This document shows positions 48,380 through 60,100 of a DNA stretch of 64,000 nt, piece by piece. This DNA is from Ephydatia muelleri. Lineage: Eukaryota; Porifera; Demospongiae; Spongillida; Spongillidae. A model generated the notes under the pieces. The model ran no database searches and had not been told where the DNA came from. It saw only the letters and a program-made list of their open reading frames with translations. Position numbers and translations under genes: made by a program. Position 1 is the stretch's first letter, and the number at the start of each line of letters is the position of its first letter. The DNA lies in contig JABACO010000022.1 in assembly GCA_013339895.1 (NCBI GenBank), forward strand, positions 4,898,610 to 4,962,609. The letters run 5' to 3'.

Positions 48380-50600
48380 CTATACATGATTAGAAAAGTG
48401 ACATTGGATGCGAACTTGCTATAACTATCAGTCAAAGCTAAACTGCTTCCAATGATTAATAACCACATACTGTATACATAGTCCATGTATGCCTATTTTG
48501 CGTAGGCCTATGGCAAACATTTGTTTTGGGTCGACGCCTGTGTTCCAATAGTGTTCTAGATTTACAAACCAGAATCAGGCCTGAACATTTTAAAATAATA
48601 AACCGAGCACTATTAGCGCTCGAAACTGCGATTCCAGGTTACTGAATGATTCCAACATTGGACTGATAATAACACTTGCACAGTACTTTTACAACAAACG
48701 TGCCAATTACATGCATCTTTATCACTGGTTTGTTATTCGTGGCTGCATGGGAGCAAGCAATCTCCACGTACGAGCATAGATAGCGCAGTGACCCTATACT
48801 ATCTATGGTACGAACAACTACATTGGACAAAGGTCCAAAACGCTTTACGTGCATAAAGAAAGTCGGCTTCCTAATGCGACACATTCATGCATGGACAAAG
48901 CATGTTTCAGGGTGCAGATGCACTTCAGCTGCTTGGTGGTCGACATATGTAATCTGTTGCAGTTGCTACAGCACATACTTGGTGAAGATTTTGCAAAAGT
49001 GTTTCCACGTTGATTCGCTGCGGCACAGACTGTCTCAATTCTATCCAAAGTGGATCCATCGAACTTGTACTGGGAAATAAACAGCACTGATGCACGTGAG
49101 AATTTACAATACCAATTATTGATCTGAATTATTAATCAACTTCGAGCGTTTGAACATTTTCCTGCAGTTCCAACTGGGATAGCTGAGTTGCTACTATCAT
49201 TAAGATTAGACACTCCAATGTTTTGAGCAATGGGGTTTTATTTATTTTCATCAGCTTGGTGGCTCTTGTGTTAGTAGTTACTGTCTCAATTCCTCGTAAA
49301 GCCGATTATGAGTATCACATATATTCTATTGATTGCTTTCAATGCTCTTCTATTGATGATTTTGGAACGTAATCACCTTTGCCGGTTCCTTGATTTCTAA
49401 GTTCGTTCCTTTACGTTCTTTCAACATAAGGTGTTATACAATGGCTTTGTACAATTCAATGCTAAGTATCAGCAAATCACAAAATCACGAACTTGAAAAA
49501 CATAAATTCTTGCCAAGTCATGCCAAGGTTTTTTTTTTGTATGGCCCTCCAAATTGTGAGAGCTCTTTCCTAATCATTACTAACAGTAAGAAAAACAGCC
49601 ACATCTGGGCATTTTATTATTATTATTATTATTATTTTTTACATTGTAATGCTGTAGTGTACTTGCATTTTAATATTGGTGTGGTAACATTTGTGGGATG
49701 ATCGCTATTGCATACATATCGCCTGCTTGAATGGATTCCCGTGCTTACTGTCATGTCCTTCCCAACAATGCAGCCGTCTGCAATATACACTTTTCTGTCA
49801 TTTGAGAAATGTGTCAGACAGAAAATATATGGCATGGTTCTTGATTTAAGTACATATATTACAGTATAGGTGTTGATGGATGCAAGGTCATAGGACATGT
49901 TGATGACTGTGGGTATGTTAATATGCTTGCACATAGTAGCCATGTGGCCAGGAGGTATAAGAGATAGTCTGTGCATTAAGACAGCATTCTAGGCATTGTG
50001 CGCACTTCACCCCATCCCCCACATTGCATCATTGTAGGTACAGCTTGAGAAAACTATGCAGAAGATGGGTAGTGGGCAAGATTGGAACCTCATCAGGCAG
50101 GACTGGATGCTATCAGGACCCATGGATGAACATCACAATCTGACCAGCTGTTATATTTCCCCTATGACTTTTTTCCCCTGAAGAAGCGTGGACCCCCTTC
50201 TTCTAAATATAGGTTAATACATTAGTGGCTCAATTTGTGCGCGTACTCATAGTGTACACTGGTGATCCTATGTGACTCACGACAGAGATGTGGACAGCAG
50301 ATGCGGTGCCAATATGTATGTCAAGTGGGTGGGGTGAGGTGAGCATAATATAGGACACCCACTGTGCAGCCCTCCACTATTGAAGTCTCCACTCTGCTAT
50401 CTACTCTACTCCTCACGCGATCTCAAGATTTGAGGTGGACTACTGGTGATGCCCTCCTATAGGCTTAAATGTTAAGATGGACATAAAGAACAGCACAAGA
50501 GGGAAGCACAAGATCTCACAAACAAGAATAAGGTGCAAAAGGAGGTCTCAAATAAGGTGGATACTCAGTAGGAAGGTTATCATTATCAAAGCAGGCTATT
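48380..50600. other. AP5B1 5' flank and gene-poor stretch
   Basis: It should contain the AP5B1 initiator exon and promoter, which I could not place. An ATG at 48658 (minus) opens MLESFSNLESQFRALI with only a weak donor. The rest has short open frames without recognisable domains and an (ATT)n run near 49616-49638. Confidence 0.35.
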
Positions 50601-50629
50601 TTTATCAGATACCGGAACCCCTACGTGTA

Positions 50630-50770
50630 GCTCTCCTCTCTGTGGTGACCATCACTGGTAGTACAATCACTTAGGTGCCAGATGTGTGTATTTCACCCTG
50701 TACAAGTACCAGGTACTGATCATGTCCAGTGGAGCCAGGGGAATAGTGGCATCCATATACTGTAGAATAG
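50630..50770 (-). pseudogene. Fragment paralogous to the last exon of the Ig receptor gene
   Basis: On the minus strand, ATGATCAGTACCTGGTAC...CAGGGTGAA aligns with the 10.1-kb exon segment TGATCAGTGCCTGGCAC...CAGAGTGAA, encoding ISTWYLYRVK where the receptor has ISAWHICRVK. Similarity runs through the tail to TGGTCACCAC versus TGCTCACCAC. A stop follows shortly after. It is probably a pseudogene or the surviving end of a second receptor gene. Confidence 0.5.
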
Positions 50771-51514
50771 AAAAAAAAAAAAGAAAAAAAAAACCATGCG
50801 TAATTGAGGTTGGAAAACTTCATCAGACTATGACACTTTGGAGGGAAAGTATTTTGCTCTGCTTGCCATACAATAGGAAACAAAACAATTGAAAATGACA
50901 ATCACGTTTGAATCGAATAGCGCGTAACTACAGACATCCAAATGACGACAGCACACAATACGAAGGGCTTAGCTACATATGCGTACTTGGTGTGCTTTAT
51001 TAGTTCATTGCAGATAGCGAACTGCCCCGTAAGCTACTCGTCCAAAGCGGCCATGAATTATTTGTATTCTAATTGATGCACATCCACGTGAGAGTCTGAA
51101 AACGCTTAGGGGTGAGAGATACATGGTAAGTGAGATATTGAGAGTATGTGTACTATTAAAATTTAAAAAGGTGTGGGTATAGTTGAATAAGGCTAGATGT
51201 GTTGTTTAGAGCACTTTGTTCGCTGTAAGCACAATAAAAAAAAAACAAGCTAGATGTTGGCTTATCCATCAGTGTGGAGCCAGTCGAGTATCTATCCACC
51301 TACCAATTATTGTGCCACTAGCCAGAACGAGCAGATGGAAACGTGCATGAGCTATCGATTATTAATCATAATGTCACTTGTTCATAGCGTACGAGTTCAT
51401 ATATCGTTGGGTACGGTAACCATGCGAACGTAAGAAGCTGAAGAGAGTTGTGCAAGCCGTTTATTTCCTGTGTATGGTGTGTGCGTGTTGACTTTTTATG
51501 TGCGTGCGTTTGTG

Positions 51515-51515
<1 letters not shown>

Positions 51516-51593
<78 letters not shown>
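51516..51593. repeat. (GT)n microsatellite
   Basis: A nearly pure GT run of about 78 bases. Valine/cysteine-rich frames across it are artefacts. Confidence 0.97.
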
Positions 51594-51594
<1 letters not shown>

Positions 51595-51899
51595 TGCGCA
51601 GATATCTCAAGGGGTTTTTTTGTAAGCGTGAGGCAGTGGGTTGTTTAGCGTGAGATTAGCACTTCTAGGCGTGAGATTAGTGTAATGCAGCAAGTTAAGA
51701 TCATTTCACATCATCATCAGCAGTGCAGCGATTTGTTTATCTCGCGCTAGTCTTATAGCCAAACGCTACGCGGTACAGTACGTTACACGATTAGGTGCTA
51801 CACTAGATGTTGGGCTTATAAACACGAATTGTTTAGCAATACAAACAGTATTTAGTCTATTTCCTTGGATGTGTTGTACTCCCAGGTTGCAGCTTTTGC

Positions 51900-53915
51900 A
51901 TTCTTCAACACTTCACTGCTAGCTCTCTTGCAGCAAGCTTGATTGATAAAATACTTGACAGCGTTCCTTCGGGATCTAGATTAGGTCTAAATGCAGTTTT
52001 GTTCTTGCGAACCATGGATAATAGACTCTCTTCTTCAGCATTAGAAGTTAATACCACCTTACCTACCCTTGTGAGGCGTGGAATTATCATATCTAAGTGA
52101 TGACAAATAGTGCCATAAAACATCCATTCTATGGTAGGCCTGCTTTTCATCATCCATAACTGTAGCCTTATCCCAAATATCTCTTGGTATTGTGCAAAAT
52201 TTAGAAAGGTGATTAATTTCTTTTGGTGAATCATATGGCAAAAGAACATGAAACCGGGAATATTACAAACATGCAGTAATTTGATTTTGCATTCACGTAT
52301 GCAAAGTAAGATACAAGCACTAACTTCTTCACAATATACTGTATTTGAGAGAGTGAAGCATTTTCCCTCGAAAGTTGGTAAATCCTGCACTTCTCAGCAA
52401 CTCATCTTTCAGTGGAAGATTATCCAATGCATACTCCATTGCTTGCACATAAAAAGCTCTAACTTTTTTTGTAGAACTGATTAAACTGTGATACACTTAT
52501 ATCTCCATTCTCAATTCCCTTGTTAAGCTCACTTTTGTTTGTAAATCCAACAAAGATAGATTCATCTACATACAGTAGTTAATTTACCATTAAGAATGGT
52601 GCATAATACATATATTTCAACTCACCATTAAGCTGATCTTCCCTGTATCTCAAGTGGAAAAAAAATTACCTTTTGCTTCCTTGATAGTAGGTACAGGCAT
52701 AAACCTACCAGCTAAATTTGTTAGAAAAGATCATTTGGTCATACAAAATTGGAATCAAGGGCTCCTCCCTCTGAAGAAACATATTGAAATATAGTTGAAG
52801 TACTGACTGGTAGAAAAGTAGGTGAATCTCAATCATAGGGTTAGAAAACAGAGTATGCAACCTTTGGAAGCGTGCACCATGATTATCTACAATGTGTGAA
52901 TGAATGACAATTTATATACTGGTATAGTACATAATACCTTCAGAAAGACAATAACTTTTCAGTGAAACAAACTGCCGGAAAACATGACTGACTGCTCTTT
53001 CCGGACTGAGTCATCGGGTGCTTGAATGCTTCACTATATCCTATAGCTAGTGACACAAAAGGTACAATACTCAGCAAGGCTGGCCTTTCTTTTTGTGCTC
53101 TTATCTTTGTGCTCTTATCAAACCAGTAATACCAATCAATAACCATGTCTTCAACACTGAACCCAGTCACCTACACAAAATGATTGTGTAGCTTGTAGAA
53201 TATATACGGACTCATTTTATATACATGCATGTACCTTGTCATAAGCATCTCCAGCTTTACTAGCTATGTTCCATGTTCACAGAGGTATTAGGCTTATTCC
53301 CACACAGTATTCCCATGAAATATCATGCTTCGATAGAGCTTCTTGCATTTTGGAGAATATACCCTCAGCGGTGGAGGAGACAAGGATGTGCACATATCCA
53401 AGAAATGTGTGGTCACAGCACCACAGTCAGGATGAAATATGCGAACAGTGAGTGGATTCATTTTTTCCACTCCTGTGCCTGTGGACCCATCAATTGCCAA
53501 AGCATAAGGCCCTTTCTTCATCACTTCAATCATTTTACCTTTGTAGTAGGGGGCTAATGCACCATTTATAATGCATGCAGTTTTGGTTTGCCTAGAGGCA
53601 TACTGTTGAGCAACTAAACTATCCAGGAAAATATCTCAAAAGAGGGGTGTCAGTTGATTAGAAGGAGCTATTGACACATTATTTTGGACAAGCAGTGTTG
53701 CAAGTTGCATGAATAACCTAAAGTATGTAGATGGCACATGCATAATAAAGCTGATGACTATTATTTTACCTTCTCATCAATTGAGGCAGACTTAGCTCGC
53801 TTTGATGGTCCAGACCTTGTCTCATCTTCGGAGTCTTCCTCTTTATCGGACACTACAACTTCATCATTCTCTTCAGCCTTTGTTTCGTTCGCACATGTGT
53901 AATACTAAATAGACT
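51900..53915 (-). pseudogene. Second hAT-family transposase, decayed
   Basis: From the 5' side (minus): an acidic lead with EENDEVVVSDKEEDSEDE and a basic PSKRAKS; SLVAQQYASRQTKTAC; MKKGPYALAIDGSTGTGVEK with MNPLTVRIF (first catalytic region); a middle portion broken into short frames; and the C-terminal dimerisation motif SMVRKNKTAFRPNLDPEGTL. An in-frame stop interrupts the segment ending LTPLF, and several shifts follow. It differs in sequence from the hAT at 38.5-44.5 kb and belongs to another hAT lineage. Its termini are not resolved; see the direct GCGTGAGATT motifs on both sides. Confidence 0.7.
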
Positions 53916-54169
53916 ATTTGCATGGGGTTACCAATTTACGGTACCACGCCTCCGGTCACGACGAATTCATTAAAATTATCAAATATTGGTTTAGTCATTG
54001 TAATTTTGAAATAAAACCATATGCATGATATCAAATTGGCTATGCGTGAGATTGGACTCTTATACGTGAGACTCGCGCTTAAGGTGTGAGACTTGAGGTG
54101 TCTGGGTGTGTGCGTTGCGTCTTTGTATGTGTGTGTATCACGCACATGCATATTTTGTGTTTAGACATC
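53916..54169. promoter_or_regulatory. Spacer and likely 5' region of the RBM26/27-type gene
   Basis: This short interval separates the hAT remnant from the RBM start codon. TTTTGTGTTTAG at 54155-54163 is a possible acceptor just before the ATG, so an untranslated first exon could lie upstream. No core promoter element is evident. Confidence 0.3.
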
Positions 54170-57100
54170 ATGCAGATCAGAGATGTTGATGCACTGAAAA
54201 CTTGGCTACTCAAGAAACTGGAACCCCTGTGAGTGTTTATTTGTATTTGTCCCACTGTAAGATATTGCTCTTCATTTCATTGTTAAGACAAATAAGTGTA
54301 ACCTGAACACGTGTCTTGTTAGTTTATTTTGTGTGTAAAGAAAGGTTGATCGAGTAGTACTCTGTGTTGTGTATCTACAATCGAAAAGATACATTTGTAA
54401 GACTTGCGTCCATCCTTGTTAGCAGATTTAAGACAATAACTGTTATTTGTTTTCCAGTTTAACATGTGGGCAATAAGGACTATGTATTTGTGCTTATGTG
54501 TGTGTGGGGGGGGGGAGGGTGGAGGTCTGGCTTGCTACATAAGTGGTCAGTACATTATTTGTTTGTTTCACATGTCAGCTGTGATGCAGATCCTGCAGCT
54601 CTGGCTAAATATGTGGTTGCTTTGTTGAGAAAAGACAAGCCCAAGTCAGACCTGAAAGACTTGTGCGTTGACCAATTAGAAGTCTTCCTTGCCAAAGGTG
54701 AGCATTGTCTAAACATGTCCCAGTTTGCAGTAATGTCCATGATCATTAGAGTTAAGTGACCTTCAGACCTAAGTTTGCTGCCCCAAACATGATAGGACGT
54801 CGGTTGTCAATGTCACTTGTCTGCACTTGGGGATTCTGTGGTGATGACTTTATTGCACTACGAAAACTGCTGGGCTACAAAGGTCCATAATTGTATCACT
54901 ATGTACTGTATAGCGTCTCTCATTCTTACATACTGCTGGATAAGTATTGTACCATCAAAATGTGACTGACTTGCTTGGTATTCACATTAAGCTTTTACAC
55001 AATAGCTTTAACCTGGGGGCAGTTAAAGTGAATATGAATGCACTCCTAGGTGCATTATGGTGAATCTAGATGACCTAACAGTAAGGAACCCGGATCCTAA
55101 CACTTCAGCTAGATAGATGGAACACAGAAAGCAGTTTTACAAATCATTTCAGTGATCCTTCTAATTCAGTGGTCAATCGTCAATACCATTAGATGGTCAA
55201 TCGTCAATACCATTAGATACCAATGGGAATGTGTTTGTGTTCATGCCATTGAATTGGATCCCTGAATAATTAAAACAGCCATTTCATTTGGCGTTTTTGC
55301 TGGAATAGTTATATGCTCATTGCAACATTAACTACATCATCTTTTTGTGTCATGATTTTTGGCTATGTCACCCCGGCAACATAATTTGTCCATTTGTCTA
55401 CTGTATATGTGCATATTCTTTATTGGGGTACCTTGCTTAATCCTGCAACCACCGAGAATCGATGCAATGCAGTGAAGAAGGACCCACTGTGTGCACATGC
55501 AAAGGGATTCCGCTTTTTGGTGCTATCAATACATGGAACAAAGTCCATATTATCATATGTACTACTGCGCATATGCAGGCTGGTGTGGTATATTTCAGTA
55601 TTTGCTATCTACATAATGCTTCACTCTTTTCTCCATTCATATTTCTAGAGACAACTAAATTTGTGGAACTTCTTTTTCGATCATTGGAAAATGAATCGTA
55701 CCTAAGAGGGGACGATGGCACATCGCCAGCATCACCCAAGAAACCTAAAGTAGGAGGATTGGACACACCAGTGGAAATGCACGGGGAATTGTCTCCAAGG
55801 TCTGCCCTCAGAAAACTCTCTGAAGATGTGAGACACAGAGAGGTAAATATTTTGTCCGTGCAAGTAGTGTTGTTATAGTTATGTGGGCATTATTGTTTAT
55901 ATTGATAGTTCACAATTACTGCTGCAGTTTGTGGTCAACCACTATTCCCTTAGTATTTGTCTACATTGACTTGTGTTAGCTTCATTAACCCCTATATCCC
56001 TTTGAGGCCTGCACTCCACTTCTGCTGCTTTCCATTATAAGTTTACCATATGATGAATGGGTCAGAAACCCTAGCTAATATGCCCTTTGTGGCCCCTTGC
56101 GAGATGTGTTTCACTTATTGATTTGAAGTGCCTCATAATTACCATTGTTCAGGTCGACGAGGATGACAGGGACTTTCGTCGTTCGAGACGTGGTGGGGGT
56201 GGCGGGGGTCCTGACTCAAGGAGGGGAGACCTTGGTGATATGAGGATGTTCAGAAGAAGGATGGATGATGAGCCAAGCGACATCACTAGAAGGCTAGGAC
56301 CCAGGCAGAGACCACGATTCTATGAAGAAATTCATAGGTGTGATTTTAGACAGCAGATGTATGTGGTTTGTATTTGTGTTGACCAGTTTTTGTATTGTTC
56401 ATTTTCATATAAGTTCGTGGTTTCCTACAGTAGAATGAAATTCTATAGAATGGTTTGACTTCTTGTTGAATATTGCATCACTAGTTTTTCATTTACTGAT
56501 TTTTTGCCTACTGCTTATATTTATCCACTAATTGGTATTGGCTGGACTCTATACATGATGCTCTGCAATTCTGTACATGTAGATTGACATTTGTTTTAAT
56601 AATATACCCTGGCATATATTATGTTTGGCGTTCCATTAAACTGTGCAAAACAGTAATTTATACTGCAGAACCTTGGATGTAAAATAAAGTTGATGTAACA
56701 ACCATGGTATCTAAACATAATGGTGTGTGTTAGTAGTACATTGTATGAAAACAAATGACATGCTTCAGTTCATACTGTTCTGCAATGAGCTGTTGCTTTT
56801 TTGTGCACATCGTGTTGCATGTTTCTAGTTCTGCATTTATTTCAGGGACCTGTGAAGATCTTGGTTGTGCACATGTATTATGTACTACCTGACATGTTTT
56901 CTTATTGTATGAAATTAGTAATTGGCATCGCCACGGTCGCAGCCGAAGTTCCAGCAGCAATGGTGATTCTGGGACTGATGGTGAAGAGAGGTTGAAAAAG
57001 AGACCTCGCATGACCACAGCTGTAGACAGTACAACAGGCAACAGAAAAGGACAGAGATGCAAGGACTACGATGGTATGTGTGTTTTTTTTGCACAGCACA

Positions 57101-60100
57101 GCATATCCAGTACATGTATGTATGTGTGCATGTGTATGCAGCATAACAGGGTTCCATCAGGTGTGTACTAATGATGTCCACAAAAACAGGCATGGCCATA
57201 TAAATAATGTACATAAGTCTTGAACACTGTAAGTAATGGTAATAACAATAGCAATCAATCGATCATAAGTTAAATTCAATCACCTTTTGTTGAAAGATAA
57301 GCCATTAATTATTTGTTTCCTCACTGGTTATAGCATAAGTACATCCATGAATTATTTAGTGAGTGCCCTGTTTGAAATGCATTCAGGGGTAAAAAGTATG
57401 TTTTGTGTTGTACTTACTGTTGGTCTGTATTGTAATTTATTGTAAGATGCTGGATAATTATCGTTTGTACCGTAAACTACCAGAATTAAGCCCCCCCCCC
57501 CTCCGCCCCCAACAATAAAAAATGGCTCGTGTTTAAACGTGCGCATCTCTGTAACCTCGAAAGTCTCCTCAAATGTATTCAGCATTTCAGAAACAAAAAT
57601 GGTACCCGTACATGATTATGTAAAAAGATACGCAGAAGCGTTCGTGATTATGAAGATACGGACGTTTACACACGAGCCATTTTTTATTGTTGGAGGCGGA
57701 GGGGGGGGGGCTTAATTCTGGTAGTTTACGGTATATGTACATGTAGCATACCACACACCACTTATAAACTAATCATGATTTTGATGATTTGTTCAGAAAA
57801 AGGTTTCTGCATATTTGGCGAGAACTGCCCATTTGATCATGGCAAGGATCCACTCGTCATCAATCCATCGTTTCCTCCTCCTCCACTACCACTTGGGCTG
57901 CCTCCGATGCCATTGCATGTGACAAAGCCAGGTATGTGCCGTGTGTGCAGTATTCCAGCGTGTCATTGCTGTATGTACAAGTATTATCATGAATAATTTG
58001 GAGTGACAGTGTACCAGAAGTTAATGTTATTAGCCACGGTAATTCTTTATCATATTACACGTGTAATATACATGTAACATAGTCTGCACCTAGGCACTGT
58101 GAGATGTGAGGTTATTGTTTGTAGAAGGCATTTATGGGGAGATGTTATCAGTTTATGTTTTCTTCACCCCAGGGCTCCTGGTTCCTCCTGTTGTGCCTGT
58201 TCCCTTATCAGGGAGACTATCACCCTGTAAGCAAGGGCAAAATGGTTATACTGTTTGTGATTTCAGTCTCTCTTGTATCCATAGCCTCCAATACAGAGGG
58301 ATACAATCCTGAAGATCCTGGTCTGAATGCGGTGGGATCTGCAGCACCACAGTTTCTTGGACCACCCCCTGTACTTCCCCCACTTCCTCTCAGGCCCCCA
58401 TACCCTCCCCTCCCACTAGCAGGTGACTGTCTGGACTGGTTGTGTGAGTGATATTTCGAAAGTGTTTATTTGCTATGTGTCATGCATACATGTGTACACT
58501 TACAGTGTATATTGTGTGTGCATTTGTAAGTTGGCTTGTGCAACTGTTTGGAATGTACAAGTATTTAGATACATGTATGTACTATTGTATGCATATGCCT
58601 ATGAATGGATTATTGCATCATTTCCTAAATAAAAAAGCAGCTTGTACATGTACATGTACATGTTTACGGCACACAGTCTTTGTATGTCTATATTGTGTCG
58701 TGTTTTAGACATCTGTACTGATATGTTTTTGATGGTTTGATTCATACTGGTGCTACACTTGATCTGAATGATGAAATATTTCTTTTTAATTATCAGGTGC
58801 TAACATTCCTCCGCCTCCATTAATGGGCCATCTTGGCTTGTCCAACATGTCACTTCCAAGCTCCTTTTACCGAAACCGACACGGCAACAGATCTGCTTCC
58901 AAGACAACAGACACACTTGTCATTAGAAAGATTCCTCGAGTTCTGAACACAGTCACCAAACTCAGCTCACATTTTGAGAAGTTTGGGACCATTGTGAACA
59001 TGACGGTATGTGTGTGAGTGTTTGAGACCAGGCAACTCTGTAGAATTGTGATCATGTTATGGAAATGTAATGCTTTTTAGAACATGCACACCCTTCAAGT
59101 TACATGTATGTGTACGCAAACCCTTGTGCACTGCATATCATACATGCACTGTGCATGTACATCTGTTTTTCCAACTAATTACTCTTCAATAGTTTGCTTC
59201 ACTGCATTTTTTTCATTACATACATACCTTCACCTGTAGGTTAAATTTGATGGAGATCCTGAGGGTGCCTTAATCCAGTTCTCATCACCAGCAGAGGCGA
59301 AGAAGGCATGTGAATGTCCAGAGGCCGTTCTGAACAACAGGTTTATACGTGTCTATTACCATAATCGGTATGAAAGACCAGGTGGGATACCTGCTGTTGC
59401 TGGTGCTCAGACTTCTCATGAAGTACAGGTATGGAATCGATCGAGTTGATTGGATGTGTAGTTCAACATTGTAGCCATAAAAAGATTGTATAAGGAGGTT
59501 CATTCACACTCCTCAATTTGAACACTAAGGATGGATTTCTCGTGCCATATAATATTCCTAGGAAAATGAAACAGGGCCAGTTGAACTTTAGTAATGCATC
59601 ACATCTTGCTTGCAGCACTTGGTGAAATCATATCAGACCATTGCATGTAGGAAGAGCCATACCATATAGAGAAGCTTCGTACTGTACATGCTGCACCAGC
59701 AGTATGTGATTCAATTGGAAATCTAATGTGCTTTTAATGAGGGATAAATACATACAGCTGTACGTCTAATAAGAACAAACAAAAAACCAACTTATATGTA
59801 TGACAAGCACAGATTCTGGACACAAGTGAATGCTTAGCCATGGCAACTCTATTGCTTAATGGGATATGGTACACCACAATGGGGAAGATTTGCATGTACA
59901 GTGTGCATGTATGCACTGTTGCTGTATTGAGTCTATTTTCATGTTTCTATACCACCCCACCTCATGGCCTCCTCATTGCTGTACAGCAGCCCTTCATCAG
60001 CCACTTGCAACCAGAAGAATGCATGTAGAATTATGTGCCTAGGATAGCAACACAGGATCCAGGGGCAGTTTAAATGGCTTAGACACACTAACATATGCAT

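Noticed and set aside
49632..49976. A 114-codon minus-strand frame.
   Set aside because: No family resemblance and no plausible splice context; treated as chance in AT-rich spacer.
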